Of a stretch of DNA of 12,599 bases, positions 1-7,629 are shown piece by piece. Under the pieces are notes generated by a model that saw only the letters and a list, made by a program, of their open reading frames with translations, ran no database searches and was not told the origin of the DNA. Source of the DNA: an uncultured Lachnospiraceae bacterium. Its GTDB lineage: Bacteria; Bacillota; Clostridia; Lachnospirales; Lachnospiraceae. The DNA is taken from assembly GCA_902783735.1 (NCBI GenBank), contig CACZSE010000281.1, positions 1 to 12,599 of the forward strand, in the 5' to 3' direction. The position numbers and the translations under genes are program-made. The stretch's first letter is position 1. Each line of letters starts with the position of its first letter.

Positions 1-68
1 CGTCAGACAACGGCTATGAAGTAAAGATAAAGGAACATATGAAAAAGCTCAAAAAAGAGGCCGAGTGA
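1..68 (+). CDS. 3' end of an unrecognised plus-strand gene (partial)
   Basis: A reading frame open from the window edge ends at the TGA at 66-68. The visible 21 residues end in a lysine- and glutamate-rich tail (MKKLKKEAE), a common form of charged C-terminus. Too little is present to assign a family. It runs toward the malic enzyme gene (convergent), and the bases between them hold only terminator-like structure. That this is a real coding end is inferred from the open frame and its codon make-up; an alternative is chance openness over 65 bases. Confidence 0.5.
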   Translation, partial: SDNGYEVKIKEHMKKLKKEAE

Positions 69-98
69 TCCTACAGCATGTCCCATTTTTGCGAAATG

Positions 99-136
99 AG
101 ATCTACTAAACCCTGATCGATCTGAGGGATCTTTTT
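99..136 (+). terminator. Weak possible terminator of the left-edge gene
   Basis: On the plus strand AGATC (99-103) can pair with GATCT (128-132), with an inner CCT/AGG pairing (112-114 with 125-127). A TTTTT run follows at 132-136. The stem is short and interrupted by an asymmetric bulge, so this is a weak candidate. The hairpin at 168-190 could instead end transcription from both sides. Confidence 0.28.
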
Positions 137-156
137 AATAAATTCGAATACAGCCC

Positions 157-190
157 GACAAAAAATAAGGCCGTGTCTCAGACACGACCT
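157..190 (-). terminator. Rho-independent terminator of the pfp-malic enzyme operon
   Basis: Read on the minus strand, a 10-position stem (168-177 with 181-190, one mismatch at 171/187, 3-nt loop) is followed at once by TATTTTTT (160-167). It begins 14 nt after the malic enzyme stop. On the plus strand the same hairpin is followed only by a broken T stretch (190-200), so it may also work weakly for the convergent left-edge gene. Confidence 0.85.
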
Positions 191-203
191 TTGTTTATTT
201 CAC

Positions 204-1358
204 TTATTTAATGCAGGCCTTTACAGCTTCAGCAACCTTGACGGCAACCTGGGGATCGAATGCCTCAGGCATTACATTGTCTTCGCTAAGCTTGTCCTCA
301 GGGACAAGATCAGCTATCGCAAGCGCTGCCGCAAGCTTCATCTCCTCTGTTATCTGTCTGGCCCTTCCTTCAAGAGCACCCTTGAAGATTCCGGGGAAGG
401 CAACAACGTTGTTAACCTGATTGGGGAAGTCGCTCCTTCCTGTTCCGACAACACGCGCACCTGCTGCCTTTGCTTCATCGGGCATGATCTCGGGTACGGG
501 ATTAGCCATGGCAAAGATGATCGAATCCTTATTCATTGTCTTTACCATGTCGGGTGTGAGTGTTCCGGGGCCCGATACACCTATAAATATATCTGCACCC
601 TTAATAACATCTGCAAGCTGTCCCTTTTCATCGTTCGGATTTGTGATCTTTAGCATTTCCTTCTTTGAACTGTTAAGATCTTCTCTTTCAGAGCTTATTG
701 CGCCCTTTCTGTCGCAAAGGATAGCTGTCTTAAATCCGTAGCTTAAAAGAAGTTTTGTGATAGCAACGCCTGCGGCTCCCGCACCGTTTACTACTATCTT
801 GCAGTCTTCCTTTTTCTTATATCCGATAACCTTAAGTGCGTTAATGATACCTGCGAGCACTACGATGGCAGTTCCGTGCTGGTCATCATGAAATACCGGT
901 ATATCAAGTGTTGCTTTAAGTCTTTCTTCGATCTCGAAGCATCTCGGAGCCGAAATATCTTCAAGGTTTATGCCGCCGAAAGTCGGTGCAAGATAAGTTA
1001 CAGTCTTTATGATCTCTTCGGTATCCTGAGTATCCAGGCAGATCGGTACGGCATTGACACCGCCAAACTCCTTAAAGAGTACTGCCTTTCCTTCCATAAC
1101 GGGCATCGCTGCTTCAGGTCCGATGTTTCCGAGTCCCAAAACTGCGCTTCCGTCAGAAACGACAGCGATCGTGTTGGCCTTCCATGTATATTTATAGGCT
1201 GCTTCTTTATCTTCAGCGATAACCTTACAGGGTTCAGCTACGCCCGGTGTGTATGCGAGGGCAAGATCCTCTCTTGTCTTTACCTTGCTCTTTGCTGTCG
1301 TATCAAGCTTTCCGTTCCATTGCTCATGCAGCATCAAAGCCTTTTCTGCTGTTGTCAT
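204..1358 (-). CDS. NAD(P)-dependent malic enzyme, short bacterial form
   Basis: Oxidative decarboxylation of malate to pyruvate and CO2 with reduction of NAD(P), in the cytoplasm. The 384-residue length matches the short Gram-positive malic enzymes without a phosphotransacetylase domain. Visible motifs are the substrate-site tyrosine in [10 protein letters not shown] (Tyr36), the catalytic lysine in MEGKAVLFK (Lys91), the metal ligands in NLEDI (Glu133, Asp134) and FHDDQHGTA (Asp159), and a Rossmann loop GAGAAG at 192-197. An aspartate ends the second strand (ILCDRKG), so NAD or NADP preference cannot be settled by eye. The start ATG has AGAGGT about 9 nt upstream. It lies 19 bp behind pfp, with no promoter between, so it is the second gene of the operon. 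The family is certain; the cofactor is not. Confidence 0.96.
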   Translation of the reverse strand: MTTAEKALMLHEQWNGKLDTTAKSKVKTREDLALAYTPGVAEPCKVIAEDKEAAYKYTWKANTIAVVSDGSAVLGLGNIGPEAAMPVMEGKAVLFKEFGGVNAVPICLDTQDTEEIIKTVTYLAPTFGGINLEDISAPRCFEIEERLKATLDIPVFHDDQHGTAIVVLAGIINALKVIGYKKKEDCKIVVNGAGAAGVAITKLLLSYGFKTAILCDRKGAISSEREDLNSSKKEMLKITNPNDEKGQLADVIKGADIFIGVSGPGTLTPDMVKTMNKDSIIFAMANPVPEIMPDEAKAAGARVVGTGRSDFPNQVNNVVAFPGIFKGALEGRARQITEEMKLAAALAIADLVPEDKLSEDNVMPEAFDPQVAVKVAEAVKACIK

Positions 1359-1377
1359 AAATCATTACCTCTGTTTC

Positions 1378-3042
1378 TTAGTTCTGACCCTTTTCAAGAG
1401 CAAGTGTTCTGGTTGTAAGGTCGCAAACCTCTGCGGGTCCGTAGTACTGGATGGCGCCGGGATATGTGAAAGCAGTCTTAACTGCCCACTCTTCTCTGTG
1501 TGCTTCGAAATATTTGAAAGGTGCACCGTCAAGCTCTACAAGAGCTTTTCTGATAACAGGCTTGTCTTCACCGTTTCTTCTCTCGATGTTCATCATCTTT
1601 GTGATAGGCATACCGCCTGCATTCCACTCCTCAGCGGGCTTAGAAAGATTTGAAACCTTTGAAAGGTATCCCGTATAACCATACTGGATGAGCATAAATG
1701 CATTGTATCCGAGTGAATAGCAGTAATCTGCATCAAAGTTTGAAGGGAATGCACATCTTCCTTCATAACCGAAGAAATGATGCTGTGCTCCGAATTTACC
1801 CTTGTATGTACCTGCTGCCTTTCTCTTTGCAAGTTCATTCTTAACCATCTCAGAGAAGAGCTTTTCAGATTCAATAAGCGAAACCTGAACATTTCCGTGA
1901 GGATCTCTCTCGAGGAAGAGCTGCTGCTGAATGCCCTGAGGTAAGATATCAAATACTGCAAATGAAGCATCTGTAAGACCCTTCTTTATAAAGTCATATT
2001 TTGCATTCCAATCGGGAAGCGCATTAAACTCTTCAGTCTTCTTACCTGCAAGAAGCTCATTGATCTCAGCGATAAGAGCGGAGAATTCGGGAACAAACTC
2101 TACGATACCTTCGGGAATGATGGCAACACCGAAGTTTTCTCCGTTGTTTCCGCGCTTCTCAACAGCATCGGCGATATAGTTTGTGATCTGTGCAAGTGAC
2201 ATCTTCTTAGCTGCAACTTCTTCACCGATAAGACAGATGTTGGGCTGTGTCTCAAGTGCACACTCGAGTGCAACGTGTGAAGCACTTCTTCCCATAACCT
2301 TTATGAAATGCCAGTACTTCTTTGCTGAGTTTGCATCTCTTTCAATATTACCTATAAGTTCTGAATATGTCTTTGTAGCTGTATCGAAACCGAATGAAGC
2401 TTCGATATCTTCGTTCTTAAGGTCACCGTCGATAGTCTTGGGACATCCGATAACCTGAACGCCTGTATTGTTTGCAGCCATGTATTCCGCAAGAGTAGCT
2501 GCATTTGTATTGGAATCGTCACCACCTATGATAACGATAGCAGTAAGACCGTTCTTCTTTGCATTTTCGGCAACGATGTTAAACTGCTCTTTGGTCTCTA
2601 ACTTGGTTCTGCCTGAACCGATGATATCAAAACCACCTGTATTTCTGTATGCATCGATAAATGCATCATCGAATTCTACATAGTCGTTATTGAGAAGTCC
2701 GTCCGGACCGCCCTTGAATCCCAAGAGAACGTTGTTGCTGTCAGTAGCCTTAAGAGCATCATAAAGACCGCATACAACATTGTGTCCGCCGGGTGCCTGT
2801 CCGCCTGAAAGGATAACGCCCACAACCTGCTTCTTTGCTGCAGATGTGTTTGTTCCCTTTACGAATGTGATCTCATTCTTACCATATGTGTTGGGGAAGA
2901 GAGCCTTGATCTTGTCCTGATCCGCTACGCTTTCGGTAGCTGCTCCGTCCTTAACACAGATTTCTGAGATACCGTTTCTAAGCATACCCGGAAGCTTAGG
3001 AGTGTATTCGTATCTTGCCTTCTGAAGTGGTGAAAGATTCAT
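1378..3042 (-). CDS. pfp: Pyrophosphate-dependent 6-phosphofructokinase (long form)
   Basis: Phosphorylates fructose 6-phosphate to fructose 1,6-bisphosphate using PPi instead of ATP, reversibly, in the cytoplasm. At 554 residues it belongs to the long PPi-PFK group shared by spirochaetes, some anaerobes and plants. The glycine-rich nucleotide/PPi loop is at about 78-87 ([10 protein letters not shown]). The GGDDSNTNA motif (173-181) has the second aspartate typical of PPi rather than ATP users. The catalytic segment PKTIDGDL is at 201-208 and the substrate-binding MGRSASH at 250-256. The start ATG has AAGGAG at a good distance. Transcription runs from the extended -10 promoter at 3097-3122 into the malic enzyme gene. 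PPi-PFK saves ATP in fermenters, and pairing it with malic enzyme suggests joint control of pyruvate formation. Confidence 0.97.
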   Translation of the reverse strand: MNLSPLQKARYEYTPKLPGMLRNGISEICVKDGAATESVADQDKIKALFPNTYGKNEITFVKGTNTSAAKKQVVGVILSGGQAPGGHNVVCGLYDALKATDSNNVLLGFKGGPDGLLNNDYVEFDDAFIDAYRNTGGFDIIGSGRTKLETKEQFNIVAENAKKNGLTAIVIIGGDDSNTNAATLAEYMAANNTGVQVIGCPKTIDGDLKNEDIEASFGFDTATKTYSELIGNIERDANSAKKYWHFIKVMGRSASHVALECALETQPNICLIGEEVAAKKMSLAQITNYIADAVEKRGNNGENFGVAIIPEGIVEFVPEFSALIAEINELLAGKKTEEFNALPDWNAKYDFIKKGLTDASFAVFDILPQGIQQQLFLERDPHGNVQVSLIESEKLFSEMVKNELAKRKAAGTYKGKFGAQHHFFGYEGRCAFPSNFDADYCYSLGYNAFMLIQYGYTGYLSKVSNLSKPAEEWNAGGMPITKMMNIERRNGEDKPVIRKALVELDGAPFKYFEAHREEWAVKTAFTYPGAIQYYGPAEVCDLTTRTLALEKGQN

Positions 3043-3070
3043 AGTGTTTCTCCTTTTTATATAAATTTAA

Positions 3071-3085
3071 TTTACGCTCAGTAAA
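3071..3085. repeat. Small inverted repeat in the pfp leader
   Basis: TTTAC (3071-3075) and GTAAA (3081-3085) are a perfect 5-bp inverted repeat with a 5-nt centre, just downstream of the predicted pfp transcription start. It could be a leader hairpin or an operator half-site pair, but at this size it could also be chance. Confidence 0.25.
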
Positions 3086-3096
3086 CGTGCCTTGAT

Positions 3097-3122
3097 ATTA
3101 TAGCACATAATATATTCCTCTG
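3097..3122 (-). promoter_or_regulatory. Promoter of the pfp-malic enzyme operon (extended -10)
   Basis: On the minus strand there is a consensus TATAAT (3097-3102) preceded by TGC, giving an extended -10 element. A weak -35, ATGGCA, lies at about 18 bp spacing. The predicted transcript starts near 3090, leaving about 47 nt before the pfp ATG. The strong extended -10 makes up for the poor -35. Confidence 0.7.
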
Positions 3123-3146
3123 CCATAGTTAAAAGCTTCTTTAGTC

Positions 3147-3175
3147 TTGCTTTTATGAGATGTTCTCTGTAAAAT
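3147..3175 (+). promoter_or_regulatory. Promoter of thrH
   Basis: TTGCTT (3147-3152) and TAAAAT (3170-3175) are separated by 17 bp, which fits a sigma-A promoter. The predicted start is near 3182, about 34 nt upstream of the thrH ATG. It is divergent from, and does not overlap, the pfp promoter. Confidence 0.55.
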
Positions 3176-3215
3176 ATTGTTTATCAATCTTTAAGAAATG
3201 TATGAGGATATTTAA

Positions 3216-3815
3216 ATGAATGTAGTTTGTTTGGACCTTGAGGGAGTACTCGTTCCCGAGATATGGATAGCTTTTGCCGATGCCACCGGCATACCTGAAT
3301 TAAGAAGAACCACAAGAGATGAGCCCGATTATGATAAGCTCATGAGATTCCGTATAGAGATCTTAAAGCAGCACGGTCTTGGTCTTAAGCAGATCCAGGA
3401 TGTCATAGCTGCCATAGATCCTCTCGACGGAGCCAAAGAGTTTTTGGATGAACTCAGGGAGCTCACTCAGGTTGTGATATTAAGTGATACATTTGATCAG
3501 TTCGCAAAACCTCTTATGAAAAAGCTCGGGTGGCCCACACTTTTTTGCAATACACTTGAAGTGGCCGATAACGGCGAGATCACGGGATTTAAGATGCGCT
3601 GTGACAAGTCAAAACTAACAACCGTAAAGGCTTTGCAGTCATGCGGATTCGATACGATAGCCGCAGGCGACAGTTTCAATGATCTGGGCATGATACAGGC
3701 AAGCAAAGCAGGATTCTTATTCCGTTCTACAGAGGCCATCAAAAAAGACTATCCTCAGTATCCCGCTTTTGAAACCTATGAGGAGTTTTTAGCCGGCATC
3801 AAGGCGGCTCTTTAA
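3216..3815 (+). CDS. thrH: Phosphoserine phosphatase / homoserine phosphotransferase ThrH
   Basis: HAD-superfamily enzyme of the ThrH type. The family member from Pseudomonas dephosphorylates phosphoserine and can pass the phosphate to homoserine, linking serine and threonine synthesis. The 199-residue length is usual for ThrH. The N-terminus carries the family signature CLDLEGVLVPEIW, with nucleophile Asp7 and Glu9 (DxE rather than the DxD of most phosphatases). HAD motif II is ILSD (Ser90), and motif III/IV is AAGDSFND (149-156, Asp152 and Asp156). The ATG is chosen because GAGGA lies at 3204-3208, 7 nt upstream. It is a single-gene unit between its own promoter and the terminator at 3885. 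No other threonine or serine pathway gene is nearby, so the in vivo reaction is not settled by context. Confidence 0.94.
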   Translation: MNVVCLDLEGVLVPEIWIAFADATGIPELRRTTRDEPDYDKLMRFRIEILKQHGLGLKQIQDVIAAIDPLDGAKEFLDELRELTQVVILSDTFDQFAKPLMKKLGWPTLFCNTLEVADNGEITGFKMRCDKSKLTTVKALQSCGFDTIAAGDSFNDLGMIQASKAGFLFRSTEAIKKDYPQYPAFETYEEFLAGIKAAL

Positions 3816-3884
3816 TATTTGTACATAGCCGATGCGGTCGTTCAGTCATATCTGCAGGATTGAAAAAAGCATACGATATTCAAC

Positions 3885-3922
3885 AAAAACCGGTACTCGG
3901 GATATCCCTTGTACCGGTTTTT
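3885..3922. terminator. Bidirectional terminator between thrH and the SCP2 gene
   Basis: AAAAACCGGTAC (3885-3896) pairs perfectly with GTACCGGTTTTT (3911-3922), a 12-bp stem. Inside it lies a second small palindrome, GGGATATCCC (3899-3908), which would extend the hairpin. The plus strand ends in a T run (3918-3924) and the minus strand in TTTTTGTTG, so both convergent genes can end here. The structure directly abuts the stop codon of the SCP2 gene (3923-3925). Confidence 0.92.
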
Positions 3923-4261
3923 TTATTTCTTTAAAGGTTTTTTGATCCTTACTTTGTAAAGCAGTTTCAGTTTGTCTTTGTTTCCCTCTATTCTTATGAG
4001 TCCCTTTTTTAATGCCTCGGTAGCATCCATGCTTGTATCTGCTATTGCAATAAGCGTCTTTGCATCACCTTCGATCAGTCCGTCCCTGTCATAGTAATCA
4101 TAGGGTTCTACGCATACCTGCCTAGCCGCTATCTCAACATAAAAGCTGCCTTCTCCCTCTCCCAATATATTGACCTGAACCGCAACATGTTCAAACACTT
4201 CACGTGCGTCTGCATTTTCCAATCCTTCTCTGACTTTATCTACAATTTCATAATAATCCAT
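3923..4261 (-). CDS. Small SCP2 sterol-binding-fold protein
   Basis: The 112-residue product resembles stand-alone SCP-2 (sterol carrier protein 2) domain proteins found in clostridia. These are cytoplasmic proteins with a hydrophobic pocket for lipid or fatty-acyl ligands; their bacterial role is mostly unknown. Supporting features are the family-like N-terminus (MDYYEIVDKVREGLENAD), the central VAVQVNILGEGEGSFYVEI strand pair, the VEPYDYYDRDGLI segment, and a C-terminal half with an alternating small/hydrophobic pattern ending in a basic tail (RIKKPLKK). There is no signal peptide or membrane segment. The start is supported by AAAGGAG at 4269-4275, 7 nt away. It is transcribed alone from the promoter at 4315-4343. 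The family call rests on recalled pattern, not on a domain search. Confidence 0.8.
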   Translation of the reverse strand: MDYYEIVDKVREGLENADAREVFEHVAVQVNILGEGEGSFYVEIAARQVCVEPYDYYDRDGLIEGDAKTLIAIADTSMDATEALKKGLIRIEGNKDKLKLLYKVRIKKPLKK

Positions 4262-4299
4262 ACTACGGCTCCTTTCATAGGTTAATGTCTGACATATTG

Positions 4300-4365
4300 T
4301 TTGCGATATATGTAATTATACCACAATATTATCTCTTTTGCACTATTTATCCGAAATATCGCAAA
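4300..4365. repeat. 10-bp perfect inverted repeat around the SCP2-gene promoter
   Basis: TTTGCGATAT (4300-4309) is the exact reverse complement of ATATCGCAAA (4356-4365). The arms are 46 bp apart and enclose both promoter elements of the SCP2 gene. The left arm covers the predicted transcription start and the right arm lies just upstream of the -35. This placement suits a paired repressor site, though it may be chance in AT-rich DNA. Confidence 0.45.
4315..4343 (-). promoter_or_regulatory. Promoter of the SCP2-fold gene
   Basis: On the minus strand a consensus TATAAT (4315-4320) preceded by TGG forms an extended -10. GTGCAA (4338-4343) is a weak -35 at 17 bp spacing. The predicted start is near 4308, giving a leader of about 46 nt. 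The inverted repeat 4300-4309/4356-4365 brackets it. Confidence 0.65.
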
Positions 4366-4412
4366 AATTTAATCTACTGGCACACAAAAAATTATGACGG
4401 ATGATTAAATCG

Positions 4413-4441
4413 TTGAATTACCTTATCAAAGAGAGTAAAAT
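4413..4441 (+). promoter_or_regulatory. Promoter of the propeller/HD-GYP gene
   Basis: TTGAAT (4413-4418) and TAAAAT (4436-4441) are spaced by 17 bp. The predicted start is near 4449, leaving about 52 nt of leader. AGGTGG (4491-4496) is the ribosome binding site before the ATG at 4501. The leader is too short for a c-di-GMP riboswitch, and none is visible. Confidence 0.6.
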
Positions 4442-4500
4442 TATATCAGTTTTACATATTTAATATAAACATATCAACAGTAACAGATTAAGGTGGAACA

Positions 4501-7500
4501 ATGAAAAATATGGTTTTAAAACTCGTAAATATTTCTTTACGGTCTTTTTTGTGTTATATAATCTTACTTTTTTTACTCCCTTTTGATTCTAATGCTGCGG
4601 GTATAAACCGAAGAGATCTGTTCGGTACAGGTTCCGATTATACCTCTATACTGTATGACTCAAGTAACGGGCTTCCGACTTCCGATGCAAATGCCGTAGT
4701 CCAGAACGAAGAAGGCTTTATATGGATCGGTTCATACAGCGGTCTTGTACGCTATGACGGCTCGTCATTCTACAGATTTGATTCAAAGACAGGTATCAGC
4801 AGTGTTTACAGCCTGTATGTTGATTCAAAGGATCGTGTATGGATAGGTACAAACGAAAACGGATTCGCATTTTATGATCATGGTCAGATAACCTCATACG
4901 GAAAACTTGAGGGTATGAAATCTCATTCCATCCGAGCCATTTGTGAGGACGCCGAAGGAAACATCCTTATCGGAACCACCGAAGGGCTGGCTTACGTAGA
5001 CGAAGATCTTGAGTTTCACCTTATAAACGATCCTCAGGTGAATTCCGCATACATCACAAACATAATGAGATCCTGTGACGACAGGGTATACGGTCTCACA
5101 AAAGAAGGTGCTGTATTTGAGATAAAAAACCGAAGGGTCGCAGCATATTATCCGCCCGAAAAATTCGGAGAGAACCGTGTTAACTGCATTTATCCGGATC
5201 CGGAAGATCCGACTTTACTTCACATGGCTACAACCGGGTCAGAATATACAATTGTAGATACCATACACGGTATGCGCATAAAAAGGCGTTTTTCAGTATC
5301 TCCTCTTATCGATATCGGTTGCATAAAAAAAGAAGGAGATCTGATCTGGATCGCGGCAACGAATGGTATCGGCTATCTGGACAATTACAGTTCAGCCACT
5401 CTTCTTACGGATGTTCCGATGAACAATTCGGTTGTTTCCATTCAAAGTGACCATGAAGGGAATCTTTGGTTTGCTTCTACCAGACAGGGTGTTATGAAAC
5501 TGGTTCCGGACAGATTTACCGATCTTTCTAAACTGGCGGATCTGGATACCATGGTAGTAAATACCACCTGCGTTGCAAATGATATGATCTATCTCGGAAC
5601 AGATACGGGTTTGCATCTTATTAACATCTTCAACTATGAAGAGATAACTGACGAGCTTACAGAAATGCTGGCCGAAACCCGTATAAGATGCATATTAAAA
5701 GATTCCCATGGTGACGTATGGATCTGTACCTACAGTTCGAACGGTCTTTTATGTGTTAAGCCCGACGGCACCATTACAAAATTTGATGAGAGCAAAGGTC
5801 TTGACAGTGAACGAATAAGGGATATTATCGAGCTTTCTGACGGTTCAATGGCTGTCGCGACCGGCGGAAGCGGTCTTTATCTTATAAAAGACGGCGCGAT
5901 CGTCGATCATTACGATCAGGAGGACGGTCTGAGTAACTTAGAGATCCTGACTGTCGAAGAAGGACCTTCAAAAGAGCTCTATATAGGTACTGACGGCGAC
6001 GGGATCTACGTTCTTGAGGACAATCTCCTGTCAAGAATAAGCATAGAAGACGGTCTGACAAGCGGCGTCGTTATGCGTATAAAATGGGATGAGACCAACC
6101 GTTTATTCTGGCTGGTAACGTCAAACTCAATTGAATATATCAAGGATGGAAATGTTTATCATATAAGTGAATTTCCATATTCCAACAACTTTGATATCTT
6201 CTTTGATACTCACGGCGGTGCCTGGATACTTGCTTCAAACGGTCTTTATATCACCAAGACTTCCGAGTTGATCGCTAACAAGGATATTCAATACAGCTAT
6301 TACAATACAAGAAGCGGTCTTCCGTATATATCAACAAGTAACTCAAGAAGTTATCTCGATAAAAACGGCAAGTTGTACATTTCAGGTACGACCGGTGTAT
6401 GTGCGGTTAACATAAATCAAGCAATTGACAACAATGATACTATAAAACTCTCTATCCCTTCGATATCCATCGACGGTCGAGAGACGTTTTTGGTCGATAA
6501 AACAACAATAGCCGTTCCCGCCGGCAGTAAACGTATAGATATCAATCCTTACGCCATGACCTATGGTCTAAATAATCCCAGGATAAGTTATTATCTTGAG
6601 GGCTTTGAAAAAGAGCCCATTTATACAACCAAGCAGGAACTATCACCCGTCACATATACAAACCTTGACGGTGGTAAATACGTATTTCATCTGAATGTCA
6701 TAAATGATGAGACCGGCGAAACAGATAAGTCTGCCTCGATCACGATCATAAAAGAAGCATCTTTATATGAAAACACGTGGTTCTGGGTTGTGCTTACACT
6801 GATCATCGTTGTCTCTGTTGCATTTGCTATATGGAATCATTTTCAAAAGGCAAATGCTGCCCTTCTGGCAAAGCAGGAAGCCGACCAGAAATTCATCAAT
6901 CAGATCATGCATGCATTTGCAAAATGTATAGATCTCAGGGATACCCAGAACAGGGGGCATTCTTTCAGAGTCGGCTACTATACAAAGCTCCTGGCTACCA
7001 AACTGGCTGAAAAAAGAGGTTATACCAAAGAACAGATCAATGAGTTTTACAATATTGCTCTGTTACATGACATAGGAAAGCTGAGTATTCCGGACGCCAT
7101 ACTAAACAAGACAGAGCGTTTAAATGATGAAGAATACGCTGTCATGAAGACACATGCAAAGAACGGAGCCGAAATGCTCGAAGAAGTAAGCATCTTAAAA
7201 GACTTCTCAGCCGGTGCCGGATGTCACCATGAGAGGATTGACGGTCGCGGTTATCCAAACGGATTGTCCGGCAACAATATTCCCGAAGTGGCAAGGATCA
7301 TTGCAGTAGCCGATACCTTTGATGCAATGTATTCTACCCGTCCCTACCGCAAGATACTTGATATAGAAGTTGTTATGGAAGAGATTCATCGTATCCGCGG
7401 AACGCAGCTGGACGCCGAAGTATGTGATGCGCTGTTTGAGTTAAAGGAAGAAGGCGAACTCGACAGAACAAAAGTCGATGCAGCCGTATTTGCAACTCAA

Positions 7501-7596
7501 GCTGCACATGCATCGGGAGATGACAATGATAAGAACGACCCCAACTCGGGAAAAACCGAAGACAATGAATCATTCCAAAAGAGTCTTGGGCTGTGA
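4501..7596 (+). CDS. Membrane sensor: double beta-propeller, Y_Y_Y, HD-GYP phosphodiesterase
   Basis: Predicted transmembrane receptor (1031 aa) that senses a ligand outside the membrane and hydrolyses c-di-GMP inside. A signal peptide or N-terminal anchor (1-33, ending SNAA) leads into about 14 Reg_prop-type repeats (about 61-640), each with a D.x.G.xWIGT..GL pattern, enough for two seven-bladed propellers. A Y_Y_Y domain follows (about 680-751), then one membrane span (760-778). The cytosolic HD-GYP domain (about 795-980) keeps NRGHS (His820), LLHDIGK (His856, Asp857, Lys860), His885, HHERIDGRGYP (His909, His910, GYP 917-919) and Asp938, so catalysis looks intact. The tail (about 990-1031) is acidic and probably disordered. 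The layout resembles the sensor half of Bacteroidetes hybrid two-component receptors, with the kinase replaced by HD-GYP. It is the first gene of a likely two-gene transcript with the carrier at 7630. The ligand is unknown; glycans or oligosaccharides are only an analogy. Confidence 0.93.
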   Translation: MKNMVLKLVNISLRSFLCYIILLFLLPFDSNAAGINRRDLFGTGSDYTSILYDSSNGLPTSDANAVVQNEEGFIWIGSYSGLVRYDGSSFYRFDSKTGISSVYSLYVDSKDRVWIGTNENGFAFYDHGQITSYGKLEGMKSHSIRAICEDAEGNILIGTTEGLAYVDEDLEFHLINDPQVNSAYITNIMRSCDDRVYGLTKEGAVFEIKNRRVAAYYPPEKFGENRVNCIYPDPEDPTLLHMATTGSEYTIVDTIHGMRIKRRFSVSPLIDIGCIKKEGDLIWIAATNGIGYLDNYSSATLLTDVPMNNSVVSIQSDHEGNLWFASTRQGVMKLVPDRFTDLSKLADLDTMVVNTTCVANDMIYLGTDTGLHLINIFNYEEITDELTEMLAETRIRCILKDSHGDVWICTYSSNGLLCVKPDGTITKFDESKGLDSERIRDIIELSDGSMAVATGGSGLYLIKDGAIVDHYDQEDGLSNLEILTVEEGPSKELYIGTDGDGIYVLEDNLLSRISIEDGLTSGVVMRIKWDETNRLFWLVTSNSIEYIKDGNVYHISEFPYSNNFDIFFDTHGGAWILASNGLYITKTSELIANKDIQYSYYNTRSGLPYISTSNSRSYLDKNGKLYISGTTGVCAVNINQAIDNNDTIKLSIPSISIDGRETFLVDKTTIAVPAGSKRIDINPYAMTYGLNNPRISYYLEGFEKEPIYTTKQELSPVTYTNLDGGKYVFHLNVINDETGETDKSASITIIKEASLYENTWFWVVLTLIIVVSVAFAIWNHFQKANAALLAKQEADQKFINQIMHAFAKCIDLRDTQNRGHSFRVGYYTKLLATKLAEKRGYTKEQINEFYNIALLHDIGKLSIPDAILNKTERLNDEEYAVMKTHAKNGAEMLEEVSILKDFSAGAGCHHERIDGRGYPNGLSGNNIPEVARIIAVADTFDAMYSTRPYRKILDIEVVMEEIHRIRGTQLDAEVCDALFELKEEGELDRTKVDAAVFATQAAHASGDDNDKNDPNSGKTEDNESFQKSLGL

Positions 7597-7616
7597 TGAA
7601 TCTCATATTACATGAC

Positions 7617-7622
7617 AAGGAG
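7617..7622 (+). promoter_or_regulatory. Ribosome binding site that sets the carrier start at 7630
   Basis: A perfect AAGGAG lies 7 nt before the ATG at 7630. An in-frame ATG at 7612 would place this site inside the coding sequence and has no ribosome binding site of its own at a usual distance. The 7630 start is therefore preferred. Confidence 0.85.
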
Positions 7623-7629
7623 TAAAGGT

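Noticed and set aside
876..1418. Open frame of 180 residues on the plus strand
   Set aside because: It lies antisense to the malic enzyme gene, has no ribosome binding site and a cysteine- and serine-rich composition typical of a shadow frame.
1249..1653. Open frame of 134 residues on the plus strand
   Set aside because: It spans the malic enzyme/pfp junction antisense to both, with no initiation signals and no recognisable domain.
3157..3167. GAGA-TGT-TCTC inverted repeat in the thrH promoter spacer
   Set aside because: Four-base arms are expected by chance, and no second copy is seen.
4442..4500. c-di-GMP riboswitch in the leader of the HD-GYP gene
   Set aside because: The leader from the predicted start is only about 52 nt, AT-rich, and shows no paired stems or conserved GEMM-type blocks.
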